A DNA stretch of 64,000 nt from an uncultured bacterium (lineage in GTDB: Bacteria; Bacteroidota; Bacteroidia; Bacteroidales; Rikenellaceae). Shown here in pieces: positions 23,521 to 32,534 of this stretch. Below the pieces are notes generated by a model. It was not told the origin of the DNA. It searched no databases and worked only from the letters and a program-made list of their open reading frames with translations. Made by a program: the position numbers and the translations under genes. Every line of letters begins with the position of its first letter. Position 1 is the first letter of the stretch. The stretch covers positions 40,092 through 104,091 of the forward strand of contig CAJMNH010000009.1 of assembly GCA_905214725.1 (NCBI GenBank). Direction: 5' to 3'.

Positions 23521-25422
23521 TTACTCGGCCGGAATGGATTCGAGCGGCTCGGCATTCTCTTTGCTCGCCGTAAACGGCTGTTTCAGGACGTGCCCGACTT
23601 TGCCGCCGGCATCGACCGCTACGGCCACAACCACGTAATCGCCGCCCCAGTCCACCGTATACGAAAGATTATAGGAAGTTTTGTCCATATTGTATTTTCC
23701 GCTGACCAGTGCGCCGGCCATGGCTTCCTCGCTCATCGACGCAATGTCGGCAGCCTTGTAAATATGCGAATACCAGTGCACAGCGTCGCTGTTCGGCGTG
23801 ATGCGCGCACCGAGCACCGCTCTGCCGGCATAATGTCCGTACCCCGTCGGATTGAGCCGTGCCCAATCGTCGCCGTCGGTAAGCCACAGGTCGGGGGTCG
23901 CACTGGCCGCAGACCATGTCCACTCGAGCGTGGTGAAAGGCGACTCGCCGAAAGAGGTCGCAGAAGCCAGTTTCCCCGTCGCCTCGTCGACGCCGAAAGC
24001 GTAGACATAGTACTTTGTCGAAGAGGCGAGCGCATTGAACGTATAGGTATCGGGACCGCTGTCGCCCTTCGAACACTGTCCATAGATATAATCCGGCAGC
24101 GGATAATAATCGGCATAGTCGCCCAGTTGCTCCTTCCGCTTGTCGATCATCATCTGCTCGAACCATGCCGCGATCTTCGCCTCGTCACGCCCCAAAGTAT
24201 TGTAGTCGGCTTCGGTCATCACGTTCCAATAGAAGAGTATGCGGGGATCGTGCGGCGTTACCGTCACCTTCGCCCCGTTGGCAGTAATATCGCTTACGGC
24301 GAAGTCGAACGAATAGTCGATCGGCTGGAACTTGGGAGTGGTGATCTCCAGAACCGCCACGTCGGTGTTGATCTGCGCCTGCATGTTGACACCCACGGCA
24401 CAGGCGTAGTAGGTGGTTTCAGCCGTCAGATTCCGTCCACGCGAAATCATTTCGCCGGAAGTAGTGCAAATCTTTATGATATCTTCCAAAGTAAGCGAAG
24501 TCGTCGACGTCCACCGCTCCATCATATATCCATAGATATAGCCGGGCCAGTCCTTGCTGATGTCGTCATACCCCTCTTTGTCGACCATCGTATAGAAATA
24601 ACGTACGGCCGGATCGGTCGGCGTGAAAGTTACGTCGACAGTCGAAGAGGTAAGGTTCTTCGTCGTAATGCCAAACGTGCAATCGACCTTCGGGCCCGGC
24701 TCGACGGGCAATGAAGCGAACCGCTCCACGATTACGTCGGTCGTAGCGTCTCCCTCGGCGTCGATTCCGTAGGCATAAGCCACATAGTCGGTTGCGGGAG
24801 TGAGGCGCGACGGGTGGAAAGGCTGTTCTCCCTTATAGGCATAACCGGCGATAAAATCGGCCAGCGTCTTCTGTTCGGCGGCGGCATGCTCGGTAAAAAT
24901 CGCCTTGTTCGCGGCGGCGATCGCCGTCGCATCGAAATCTTTGGCAAAATCCACCGCAGCGATATACATCGTCGTCGCATCCTCGGGATAAACCGTCACC
25001 AGCGCATCGCTCATCGTAACGTCCGTAACCTGAATCAAGAACGGGACATAAGCATCCTGCACGACCGATACCTTCACGGCTTCGGCGCCGTCATAGGAGA
25101 GCGTTACCACGGCCGTTCGGGGTTCGCCAAGCGGATTTTTTTCGAGGCGGGCCGTTACGGCCGCATCTCCGACCGTCAGCTCCTTCACCCACCCGTCGTC
25201 GGTTTCGGCTGCGAGCCTTTTCCCTTCGACAGGATTTTTCACCTCATAGCTAATCGACACCGCTCCGCCCTCGGCAGGAACGGCAGCCGGCGTAGTCGCC
25301 GCAATCACCGGAGCGTCGGGGGGGGGAATTTGATCGTCCGTCTTGTCATCACCACACCCTGTAACGGGCAGCATTACGAGGCACAAAGCTGCCGCGGCTA
25401 AACGGTTCACTAAATTCTTCAT
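23521..25422 (-). CDS. Surface lipoprotein with BACON domain
   Basis: A 633-residue lipoprotein. The lipobox is VTGC with the lipidated cysteine at residue 23 of the ATG at 25422 (an upstream in-frame GTG at 25428 is less likely). Residues after it are acidic (GDDKTDD), favouring export to the surface. A BACON domain follows (about 45-125: AEGGAVSISYEVKNP ... VTLSYDGAEAVKVSVVQDA). Three repeated fibronectin-like modules come next, each with a 'YY(V/A)(Y/C)A(F/V)GV' strand. BACON proteins often bind glycans or mucin, but no PUL genes are nearby. Monocistronic. Substrate unknown. Confidence 0.85.
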   Translation of the reverse strand: MKNLVNRLAAAALCLVMLPVTGCGDDKTDDQIPPPDAPVIAATTPAAVPAEGGAVSISYEVKNPVEGKRLAAETDDGWVKELTVGDAAVTARLEKNPLGEPRTAVVTLSYDGAEAVKVSVVQDAYVPFLIQVTDVTMSDALVTVYPEDATTMYIAAVDFAKDFDATAIAAANKAIFTEHAAAEQKTLADFIAGYAYKGEQPFHPSRLTPATDYVAYAYGIDAEGDATTDVIVERFASLPVEPGPKVDCTFGITTKNLTSSTVDVTFTPTDPAVRYFYTMVDKEGYDDISKDWPGYIYGYMMERWTSTTSLTLEDIIKICTTSGEMISRGRNLTAETTYYACAVGVNMQAQINTDVAVLEITTPKFQPIDYSFDFAVSDITANGAKVTVTPHDPRILFYWNVMTEADYNTLGRDEAKIAAWFEQMMIDKRKEQLGDYADYYPLPDYIYGQCSKGDSGPDTYTFNALASSTKYYVYAFGVDEATGKLASATSFGESPFTTLEWTWSAASATPDLWLTDGDDWARLNPTGYGHYAGRAVLGARITPNSDAVHWYSHIYKAADIASMSEEAMAGALVSGKYNMDKTSYNLSYTVDWGGDYVVVAVAVDAGGKVGHVLKQPFTASKENAEPLESIPAE

Positions 25423-25678
25423 AAGCACATAGATTTAAGGGTTATTAAAAAGGGTTACCCTCAAAAGTAATAAATTCTTTCAAAAAACATTCGCTTTCGC
25501 CTTAATAATGTCGTAAACGGCTTATCGAATCGTCGTACAAATTCCTTTTTCAATTATGATTTTTCATTTCCGGCCGTCTTTTTTTATCAGGCAAGCAGAC
25601 GAATCCCTCCGCCGGATCGAAAAAAACAGTTATCAAAATTTATCAACAAAGACCGATTCTCCGGCATCCACAAAAAAA

Positions 25679-25706
25679 AGAGCGACAGTTGAAAACTGCC
25701 GCTCTT
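25679..25706 (-). terminator. Terminator of the MBL-fold hydrolase gene
   Basis: AAGAGCG and CAGTT pair with AACTG and CGCTCTT around GAA. Read on the minus strand it is followed by an uninterrupted T tract (TTTTTTT). Confidence 0.85.
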
Positions 25707-25725
25707 ACGTTCCGACCGCACTCTG

Positions 25726-26436
25726 TCACGCCATCGGACGAACCCGCATCTCGGTCAGGCCCGCCACTTCGCGCGCCAAACGGTCGAGGTCGGTTTTCGT
25801 CTCGACCTCTCCGTAGTGATAGGGATAAAAAATCGCGGGGTGCATCGTGCGCACGACTTCGGCCGCCTGATCTACGGTCATCGTATAAGGCTGGTTGACA
25901 GGCAGGAATGCCACGTCGATCTGTTTGAGCGACAGCATTTCGGGCGTGGGTTCGCTGTCTCCGGCAATGTAGATGCGCGTACCGCCCAGCGTAAGCACGT
26001 AACCGCAATCCTCACGCTCCTTGGGATGGAACTGCAAATGGCCCTCGGTGGTATTGTAAGCCGCAACCGCTTCGATATGTATCCCCTCGAAAGGATCGGC
26101 GACGGCGCCCGGCGTCATCGTATAACAGTCGAAATCGAAAGTCTCGGCCGAAGTCTTGTCACAGACGACGGCCGTCTGCGGGGTCATCAGCAGTTCGACG
26201 GCCGCACGATCGAGATGGTCGTAATGGGAATGCGTGATAAGCACCACGTCGGCCTTCGGCAAATGCGCATAATCGGCATAATCGCCGACAGGATCGACAT
26301 AGATGCGCCGCCCGTCGAAATCGACGGCCAGCGAAGCGTGTTTGAAAAACGTGAAGGTGATCGGCTTCCCGTCGCGGGCCGTCACCGTATCGGCCGGATA
26401 GGCCGGAGCCTCTTTTTTCTTGAACAGCGAGATCAT
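25726..26436 (-). CDS. MBL-fold metallo-hydrolase, UlaG-like
   Basis: A 236-residue metallo-beta-lactamase-fold hydrolase. The metal motif is THSHYDHLD, with further ligands in YNTTEGHLQFHP and IYIAGDSEPTPEM. It starts with a UlaG-like 'ITFTFFKHASLAVDFDGRRIYVDP' strand, split here as FKHASLAVDFDG and IYVDPVG. It ends with VRTMHPAIFYPYHYGEVET, where the last His completes the site. Family members hydrolyse phosphodiester or lactone bonds; the substrate is unknown. Monocistronic with its own terminator. Confidence 0.9.
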   Translation of the reverse strand: MISLFKKKEAPAYPADTVTARDGKPITFTFFKHASLAVDFDGRRIYVDPVGDYADYAHLPKADVVLITHSHYDHLDRAAVELLMTPQTAVVCDKTSAETFDFDCYTMTPGAVADPFEGIHIEAVAAYNTTEGHLQFHPKEREDCGYVLTLGGTRIYIAGDSEPTPEMLSLKQIDVAFLPVNQPYTMTVDQAAEVVRTMHPAIFYPYHYGEVETKTDLDRLAREVAGLTEMRVRPMA

Positions 26437-26537
26437 AAGCTTATAATTTTAGTCGATTCCTGACCAAGATACAAAAAATCTGCTAAACCGCCTACGCCGC
26501 ATCGGCGATAATTCCGCCGATCGGTCGTTTCGACAAA

Positions 26538-26569
26538 AAAATGCACGGAGCTTTGTCTCCGTGCATTTT
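26538..26569 (-). terminator. Terminator of the coiled-coil lipoprotein gene
   Basis: AAAATGCACGGAG pairs with CTCCGTGCATTTT over a 6-nt loop; minus-strand reading gives a T tract (TTTTTTTG). Confidence 0.85.
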
Positions 26570-26615
26570 CAAATTTCGGTGCAGCGGCTCGACGCCTCCG
26601 CATCGAACGCGCCTC

Positions 26616-27476
26616 CTATTTCTTATAACTTACGACCAAAATCTTCGATGAGCTCCAGAACCGTTCGGGATCGGTGATGACCAGCTTGTAGACCACTTTG
26701 TCGGCATTCTCGATCAATTCGTAGGAATCCTCGGGATGCGGCGTGACGACCGTCGCTTTTTTCTGCTCGACGAGCACTTCGGTCAGCGTGCGGGCGTCGC
26801 CCTTGATGAAATGGTCGAAATCCCGCAGATCGTTGACCGTGAGCGTCCGTCCGATAAAGCCCTGCTTCGAGAGAATTCCCGAATCGCGCAACGCTTTTTC
26901 CACCCCCACGATGTAGTAGACCGTATTGAGCCGATCCTCCAATTGAGTCTTCTCGCCGGAGAGGTTCTCGACTTCGGCGCTGCGGACGGCAACCTCGCCG
27001 GCAAGCGTCTCCACTTTGACGCCCAACTGCGACAGTTCGCCGCGCAGCCGCTCGATCTCGCCCTGCTTCTCGGTCAGCTGGACGTTGAGCCCCCGAATCA
27101 TTTTTTCAAGCCCTTCGATACGCAGGTTGGCCTTACGCAACTGCGCCGACGAACGTTGCAGCGCAGCGATCTTCTGCTTGTTCTGCTGCAACAGACGGTC
27201 GATGGCGGCGATATCGGCGTTGATCTCCTCGATCGGACGGCGCGCCCCCTCCTCGTTGCGCGAAAGCGAGACCAGATTCTCGCGCGTCTTGATCTGCGCC
27301 AGATTCTCGGAGATGGCGTTGATATCGGCAAAAACGACCTCGATCAGCGAATCTTTCGCACGGACCACCGTTGCGAGCGAATCGCGTTGTCCCTCGGTCT
27401 GTTCGACGACCTGACGGCTCACGCACGATACGAGCGCACATGCGGCGCAGAGTATCAATAAAAAGATGTGTTTCAT
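26616..27476 (-). CDS. Coiled-coil lipoprotein
   Basis: A 286-residue lipoprotein (lipobox LVSC, Cys18). A long coiled coil covers about residues 35-185 (for example LLQQNKQKIAALQRSSAQLRK, KMIRGLNVQLTEKQGEIERL and EVAVRSAEVENLSGEKTQLE). A compact C-terminal domain follows (YYIVGVEKALRDSGILSKQGFIG, ending FWSSSKILVVSYKK). This layout is common in uncharacterised Bacteroidetes envelope lipoproteins. Monocistronic, with a -7 element at 27509-27516. Function unknown; a spacer or tether role in the periplasm is possible. Confidence 0.82.
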   Translation of the reverse strand: MKHIFLLILCAACALVSCVSRQVVEQTEGQRDSLATVVRAKDSLIEVVFADINAISENLAQIKTRENLVSLSRNEEGARRPIEEINADIAAIDRLLQQNKQKIAALQRSSAQLRKANLRIEGLEKMIRGLNVQLTEKQGEIERLRGELSQLGVKVETLAGEVAVRSAEVENLSGEKTQLEDRLNTVYYIVGVEKALRDSGILSKQGFIGRTLTVNDLRDFDHFIKGDARTLTEVLVEQKKATVVTPHPEDSYELIENADKVVYKLVITDPERFWSSSKILVVSYKK

Positions 27477-27508
27477 TGTTTTAAATGATTAAACGTATCA
27501 TAACGGCG

Positions 27509-27516
27509 CAAAGATA
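27509..27516 (-). promoter_or_regulatory. -7 promoter element of the coiled-coil lipoprotein gene
   Basis: TATCTTTG on the minus strand, 33 bp upstream of the ATG. Confidence 0.65.
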
Positions 27517-27634
27517 AGTAGAAAAGCGACAGGCTGTCCGAAAAAATGACACCGTGATCGCGGTCGATGCGAAAAATCGTACGCGGCCGCGCAGATCGTC
27601 GCACTCCGCCGAGCGAAATCCGGTGAAAATTCGT

Positions 27635-27642
27635 TATCTTTG
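27635..27642 (+). promoter_or_regulatory. -7 promoter element of recQ, implying a leaderless mRNA
   Basis: TATCTTTG ends 6 bp before the recQ ATG at 27649. Confidence 0.6.
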
Positions 27643-27648
27643 TTCGTC

Positions 27649-29568
27649 ATGCAACCGTTGGACGACATACGCGCCGAACTGCTCGGCATTCTCAAACGCT
27701 ACTGGGGCTACGACAGCTTCCGCCCCGTGCAGGAGGAGATCATCCGCTCCGTCTGCGACGGACGCGATACGCTGGCGCTGATGCCCACCGGAGGCGGCAA
27801 GTCGCTCACCTATCAGGTGCCGACGATGCTGCGCGAAGGGTTGTGCATCGTCGTCACGCCGCTGATCGCCCTGATGAAGGATCAGGTCGACCGGCTTCGC
27901 CGGCTCGGCATCAATGCCGTGGCGATCCATTCCGGCGTCACGATGCGGCAGATCGACATCACGCTCGACAACTGCGTCTACGGCGACGTCAAGTTCCTCT
28001 ACGTCGCCCCCGAACGGCTCGTTACCGAGGCGTTCCGCCTGCGCGTAGAGCGGATGCAGGTGTCGCTGATCGCCGTCGACGAAGCGCACTGCATTTCGCA
28101 GTGGGGCTACGACTTCCGCCCCTCTTATCTGCGCATCGCCGAACTGCGCCAGCGGCTGCCGGAGGTTCCGGTGCTGGCCCTCACCGCCTCGGCGACGCCC
28201 GTCGTGGCGGACGACATCATGCAAAAACTGCATTTCGCCGAGCCGCACATTCTGCGCAGCTCCTTCGCACGGCCGAACCTCTCCTACGCCGTGCGGCACG
28301 ACGAAGACAAGAACGAGCAGTTGCTGCGCGTGGCGCGCAACGTCGCAGGAAGCGGCATCGTCTACGTGCGCACGCGCGAAGGGTGCGAACAGCTTACCGA
28401 ATTCCTGCGTGACGAAGGCATCGGCGCAACGTACTATCACGGCGGGCTGGCCAACGCCGAACGCACGATCCGGCAGGAGGAATGGCTTGCGGGCCGCAGC
28501 CGGATCATGGTCGCCACCAACGCTTTCGGCATGGGGATCGACAAGGCCGACGTGCGCTTCGTCGTCCACTACGCCATGCCCGATTCGCTCGAAAGTTACT
28601 ATCAGGAGGCAGGCCGCGCAGGCCGCGACGGACGGCGGGCCTACGCCGTGCTGCTCGTCGCTCCCGACGACGCAGACCGCGTGAAACGCCGTTTCGATCT
28701 GCAATTTCCACCGATCGAACAGATCCGCGACATCTACGAAAAAGTCTGCTCTTATCTGCAAATCGGTATCGGCGACGGATTGCAGGCGTCGTTCATCTTC
28801 AATATCCACGACTTCTGCGCCAAGTTCCGGTTCTATCCAGGCAAAGTGCTCAGTGCGCTCCGGCTGTTACAGCAGAACGGCTATCTGACGCTCACCGACG
28901 AGATGCGCAACCCTGCGCGCATTCTTTTCTGCATCAGCCGCGACGACCTCTACAAACTGCGCGTAGTGCGCAACGACCTCGACCACTTCATCCGCACCGT
29001 GTTACGGCTCTACGACGGAGTATTCACCGATTTCCGCCCCATCGACGAGCAGGAGATCGCCACGGCGAGCGGCTACAAGGTGGAACACGTCAAGGAACTT
29101 TTCAAACGGCTGTGGCAGATGCGCGTGATCCGTTACGTCCCGGCCAATCAGGCTCCGATGCTCTTTTTCGACTGCGAGCGGCTGCCCACGGCCGACCTCT
29201 ATATCGCCCCCGAAACCTATCGCCGGCGGCTGGAACTGACCGAAGAGCGCTTCTCGCACATGATCGCCTACGCCGCCAACGAGACCGAGTGCCGCAGCAT
29301 GCAGCTCGAACGCTATTTCGGCGCCGCCGATCCCACGCCGTGCGGCGTATGCGACATCTGCCTTGCAGCCCGCAAACGGGAAAAGCAGGCGGCTGCGACG
29401 CTCGACGGAGAGATTCTTCAACTGCTCGAAGCCGAACCGCTTACGGTCAAAGAGCTGGCGGCGCGATTCCGCTGCGACGCCGCGCAGGTGTTGGAAGCTG
29501 TCGAGCAATTGCAACGCGAAGGTAAAATTTCGACGACGGAGAGTGGAAAACTCGCAATTAATCGGTAA
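27649..29568 (+). CDS. recQ: RecQ-family ATP-dependent DNA helicase
   Basis: A 639-residue superfamily 2 3'-5' helicase for replication and recombination repair. Motifs: FRPVQEEII (motif 0), MPTGGGKS (Walker A, Lys51), VDEAHCISQWGYDFRP (DEAH box and aromatic-rich loop), LTASATP (III), YYHGGL and ATNAFGMGIDKADVRFVVHY (V), and QEAGRAGRDG (VI). The zinc-binding region ends in CGVCDIC, and a winged-helix-like tail follows (LTVKELAARFRCDAAQVLEAVEQL). A canonical HRDC domain is not evident. The ATG at 27649 is preferred over an in-frame TTG at 27640, which lies within the -7 element. Followed by three genes on the same strand. Confidence 0.96.
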   Translation: MQPLDDIRAELLGILKRYWGYDSFRPVQEEIIRSVCDGRDTLALMPTGGGKSLTYQVPTMLREGLCIVVTPLIALMKDQVDRLRRLGINAVAIHSGVTMRQIDITLDNCVYGDVKFLYVAPERLVTEAFRLRVERMQVSLIAVDEAHCISQWGYDFRPSYLRIAELRQRLPEVPVLALTASATPVVADDIMQKLHFAEPHILRSSFARPNLSYAVRHDEDKNEQLLRVARNVAGSGIVYVRTREGCEQLTEFLRDEGIGATYYHGGLANAERTIRQEEWLAGRSRIMVATNAFGMGIDKADVRFVVHYAMPDSLESYYQEAGRAGRDGRRAYAVLLVAPDDADRVKRRFDLQFPPIEQIRDIYEKVCSYLQIGIGDGLQASFIFNIHDFCAKFRFYPGKVLSALRLLQQNGYLTLTDEMRNPARILFCISRDDLYKLRVVRNDLDHFIRTVLRLYDGVFTDFRPIDEQEIATASGYKVEHVKELFKRLWQMRVIRYVPANQAPMLFFDCERLPTADLYIAPETYRRRLELTEERFSHMIAYAANETECRSMQLERYFGAADPTPCGVCDICLAARKREKQAAATLDGEILQLLEAEPLTVKELAARFRCDAAQVLEAVEQLQREGKISTTESGKLAINR

Positions 29569-29573
29569 CTTTG
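29566..29573 (+). promoter_or_regulatory. -7 element overlapping the recQ stop codon
   Basis: TAACTTTG, where TAA is also the recQ stop. It lies 20 bp upstream of the exonuclease start and could give that cluster its own transcript. Confidence 0.5.
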
Positions 29574-29593
29574 TATCGCTTGAAAGAATTTTC

Positions 29594-30196
29594 ATGGAAG
29601 AGCATACGTTTCAACAGACCATTTCGAACGAAGATACCGCAAAACTGCCCGCCGCGCAGTTCGCAGGACCGATCGTCATCGTCGACAACGAGAAGAAGAT
29701 CGAAGCCGCCTGCCGCGACTTGGCGTCGTCGCCCGTGCTGGGCTTCGATACCGAAACGCGGCCTTCGTTCAAGGCGGGCGTCACCTATCGCGTCGCCCTG
29801 CTGCAACTCTCCACGCCCCGCTGCTGCTATCTGTTCCGGCTCAACCGTATGCGTTTCGAAAAACAGATCGTAAAGATCTTGGAGAACAAGGATATTCTGA
29901 AGATCGGCGCCGACGTGGCGGGCGACATCCGTTCGCTGCACGCTCTGCGGCGGTTCCGCCCAGAGGGGTTCGTCGACCTGCAACAACTGGCGCCCGATTG
30001 GGGCATCGAGGAGAAGAGCCTGCGCAAACTCTCGGCCATCGTGTTGGGCAAGCGCGTCTCGAAAGCCCAGCGGCTGAGCAACTGGGAAGCGACGCAACTC
30101 ACCGAAAAACAGATGCGCTACGCCGCCACCGACGCTTGGATATGCCCCGAAATTTACCGTACGCTGCAACGCACGCTCAAACCGAAAAGCAAATGA
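29594..30196 (+). CDS. DEDDy-type 3'-5' exonuclease (RNase D-like)
   Basis: A 200-residue exonuclease domain protein. The DEDD metal ligands are visible as GFDTETRP (Asp52, Glu54), KIGADVAGDIRSL (third acidic residue) and MRYAATDAWICPEIY, where Y-x3-D defines the DEDDy class. There is no HRDC domain, so it is a minimal RNase D / WRN-exonuclease-like enzyme acting on RNA or DNA 3' ends. Its TGA stop overlaps the rlmI ATG (ATGA), pointing to translational coupling. Placement between recQ and rlmI leaves both DNA and RNA roles open. Confidence 0.88.
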   Translation: MEEHTFQQTISNEDTAKLPAAQFAGPIVIVDNEKKIEAACRDLASSPVLGFDTETRPSFKAGVTYRVALLQLSTPRCCYLFRLNRMRFEKQIVKILENKDILKIGADVAGDIRSLHALRRFRPEGFVDLQQLAPDWGIEEKSLRKLSAIVLGKRVSKAQRLSNWEATQLTEKQMRYAATDAWICPEIYRTLQRTLKPKSK

Positions 30197-31395
30197 CGAC
30201 CCATCCCCGTATTTTCCTGCGCAGAGGCAAAGAAGAGTCGCTGCTCCGCCGCCACCCTTGGATCTTCTCGGGCGCGATCGGACGCGTGGAGTGTTCCTCG
30301 GATACGATCGCCGAAGGGGAGTTGGTCGACGTCTATACCGCCGCCGGAGACTTCATCGCACGGGGTCACTACCAGATCGGTTCGATCGCCATTCGGGTGC
30401 TCGCCTTCGAAGAGGAACCGATCGACGAGACGTGGTGGCGGGAACGCATCCGCTCGGCCTACGAAGTACGGCGCACGCTCGGTCTGGTCGACGGAGCCGA
30501 GACTACCTGCTACCGGCTCGTTCACGGCGAAGGCGACTCGCTGCCGGGACTGATAGTCGACATCTACGGCACGACGGCCGTCATCCAGTGTCATTCGGTG
30601 GGAATGTATCGCTCGCGAATGCAGGTCGCGGAGGCACTCGCCGCGCTCTACGGCCCGCGTCTTACGGCCATCTACGACAAAAGTTCGCAGACCGTCCCCT
30701 ACAAGGCCGGTCTGAACGCCGTGGACGGGTACCTGATGGGAAAAGCCGCATCGCCCGTACAAGAGGTGCTGGAAAACGGTCACCGCTTTCTGGTCAACTG
30801 GGAGGAGGGGCAGAAAACGGGCTTCTTTCTCGACCAGCGTTGCAACCGCGAACTGGTGGGTCGCTACGCCGCAGGCCGCACCGTGCTCAACACCTTCTGC
30901 TACACGGGCGGATTCTCGGTCTACGCCGCCGCGGGCGGCGCGAAGGAGGTATGCTCGGTCGACGCATCGGAACGCGCCGTGCAGTTGGCCGACGAGAACA
31001 TGCGGCTGAATTTCGGCGACGGATTTCCCCACACGACGCTCGCCTGCGACGCGGTGGAGTACCTCAAAGAGATCGGGCCGCGCTACGATCTGATCATCCT
31101 CGATCCGCCCGCCTTCGCCAAGCACCACAAGGTGCTGGGCAACGCCATGCAGGGCTACAAACGCCTCAACGCGCGGGCGTTGTCGCAGATCCGGCCGGGC
31201 GGCATCCTCTTCACCTTCTCCTGCTCGCAGGCCGTGTCGAAGGAGCTGTTCCGCACGACGGTCTTCTCGGCGGCGGCCATCGCCGGACGGCGCGTGCGCA
31301 TCCTGCACCAACTCACCCAACCGGCCGACCACCCGATCAACATCTATCACCCCGAAGGGGAGTATCTCAAAGGCTTGGTGCTCTATGTCGAATAA
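30193..31395 (+). CDS. rlmI: 23S rRNA (cytosine1962-C5)-methyltransferase RlmI-like
   Basis: A 400-residue class I SAM methyltransferase with an N-terminal PUA domain (IFLRRGKEESLLRRHPWIFSGAI, in part). A linker and the Rossmann catalytic domain follow. Blocks: GFFLDQRCNREL, VLNTFCYTGGFSVYAAAGGA (SAM loop), VDASERAVQLADEN, LIILDPPAFAKHH (catalytic DPPAF) and FTFSCSQAVSKE (second cysteine region). It methylates rRNA in the cytoplasm; the exact position is inferred from family. The start overlaps the exonuclease stop and its own 3' end overlaps the deacylase gene by 11 bp. Confidence 0.92.
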   Translation: MTTHPRIFLRRGKEESLLRRHPWIFSGAIGRVECSSDTIAEGELVDVYTAAGDFIARGHYQIGSIAIRVLAFEEEPIDETWWRERIRSAYEVRRTLGLVDGAETTCYRLVHGEGDSLPGLIVDIYGTTAVIQCHSVGMYRSRMQVAEALAALYGPRLTAIYDKSSQTVPYKAGLNAVDGYLMGKAASPVQEVLENGHRFLVNWEEGQKTGFFLDQRCNRELVGRYAAGRTVLNTFCYTGGFSVYAAAGGAKEVCSVDASERAVQLADENMRLNFGDGFPHTTLACDAVEYLKEIGPRYDLIILDPPAFAKHHKVLGNAMQGYKRLNARALSQIRPGGILFTFSCSQAVSKELFRTTVFSAAAIAGRRVRILHQLTQPADHPINIYHPEGEYLKGLVLYVE

Positions 31396-31900
31396 ACCCG
31401 CCGACAGCCAGCGGATCGACGTCGTCACAGCATGGCTCGACGCGGCGGGCATCGCCTACGACCTCTATTTTCATCCCGCCTCGCCTACGATCGAACTGGC
31501 GAAACAGCATTGGCGCGCCGACGGATCGAAGCACTGCAAGAACCTCTTTTTCCGCAATCACAAAGGCAACCGCCATTATCTGGTGTGTTTCGACTGCGAC
31601 CGCGATCTGGCCATTCACGACCTCGAAGCGCGACTGCATCAGGGTAAACTGTCGTTCGCCTCGCCCGAGCGCATGATGCGCTATCTGGGGCTGGAAGCGG
31701 GATCGGTATCGCCGTTCGGCCTGATCAACGACGCCGAACACCACGTCCACCTCTTCCTCGACCGCAACCTGCAACAGTGCGCATCGCTGAGTTTCCACCC
31801 CAACGACTGCCGCGCCACGGCGGTCATCTCCCGCACGGAGTTCGAACGCTACTTGGCGCTGGCGGGAAACAGTTACGAGTATCTTGATCTATACGAATAA
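31385..31900 (+). CDS. YbaK/ProX-type aminoacyl-tRNA deacylase
   Basis: A 171-residue trans-editing protein of the YbaK/INS superfamily ('prolyl-tRNA synthetase associated domain'). Signature: the conserved lysine region in KHCKNLFFRNHKGNRHYLVCFDCDRDL (given in pieces: KHCKNLFF and YLVCFDCD), GLEAGSVSPFGLINDAEHHVHLFLD (GSVSPFGL) and the closing SFHPNDCRATAVISRTEF. Members hydrolyse Ala-tRNA(Pro) or Cys-tRNA(Pro) to prevent mistranslation. The start lies inside the rlmI 3' end, so it is translated by coupling. Ends at a strong terminator at 31928. Confidence 0.92.
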   Translation: MSNKPADSQRIDVVTAWLDAAGIAYDLYFHPASPTIELAKQHWRADGSKHCKNLFFRNHKGNRHYLVCFDCDRDLAIHDLEARLHQGKLSFASPERMMRYLGLEAGSVSPFGLINDAEHHVHLFLDRNLQQCASLSFHPNDCRATAVISRTEFERYLALAGNSYEYLDLYE

Positions 31901-31927
31901 ATCCGAAACCGAATAGGACATCGCCCC

Positions 31928-31970
31928 AACCGATGAAGCAAGCCGTAAGGCTTGCTTCATCGGTTCTTTT
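31928..31970. terminator. Strong terminator
   Basis: A 17-bp perfect stem, AACCGATGAAGCAAGCC with GGCTTGCTTCATCGGTT, loop GTAA, then CTTTTT. It separates the deacylase gene from the convergent secreted protein gene. Confidence 0.9.
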
Positions 31971-31979
31971 TCGAACAGC

Positions 31980-32366
31980 TCAGTAACCCCAAGCAGTCAC
32001 TTTCCAACCGCCTTGCCGTTTGAGATTCATCACATGCACAGAGGCCACACGACCGTTTCGTTTCTGCGAAGGGTCTTTCTTGGGATAATAGAACACCACG
32101 ATCTTGCCTATCCCCAGATCGTCGTCGAGCACCTGCATCTCCGAATTTCGAATCAGATGCAGTCGCTCGGAATCCCCGCGCCAGTTCCGATCCTGCCGTC
32201 TGGCTTCATCCTCGTCGAGGAGTTGCAGAATCGTCGAACGGTCGCCCGAATAAAGGGCGATCAGAAACCGCTTAGCGACCGACGACGGGGTTTGGAACAG
32301 TTGAGCATGGCACTGTATCGCCGAAAGGGCGAACACGGCAAGCAAGATAAATAAGATTTTTTTCAT
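31980..32366 (-). CDS. Small secreted NTF2-like hypothetical protein
   Basis: A 128-residue protein with a signal peptide (MKKILFILLAVFALSAIQCHAQ). The mature part (SSVAKRFLIALYSGDRSTILQLLDED ... KIVVFYYPKKD ... VMNLKRQGGWKVTAWGY) has the helix plus beta-sheet order of DUF4878/NTF2-like domains: a first helix with 'FL.AL..GD' and a last strand with 'GGWKV'. Such domains often bind small ligands or act as immunity-like modules, but no function can be given. Monocistronic. Confidence 0.75.
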   Translation of the reverse strand: MKKILFILLAVFALSAIQCHAQLFQTPSSVAKRFLIALYSGDRSTILQLLDEDEARRQDRNWRGDSERLHLIRNSEMQVLDDDLGIGKIVVFYYPKKDPSQKRNGRVASVHVMNLKRQGGWKVTAWGY

Positions 32367-32534
32367 AGCAATACGAACATTATATACGAAGCAGGTTACC
32401 GCCTACCCTATTACATAATCAATCTGATTGAAACCTACCGCTATTCGTGACAGGCTCTTTCGTGTCGACCGCCACCCGACAGAAACAACTGCAAGGCAGG
32501 CGATCGTATCCATCGGATGGCGGTCGATCGAACA

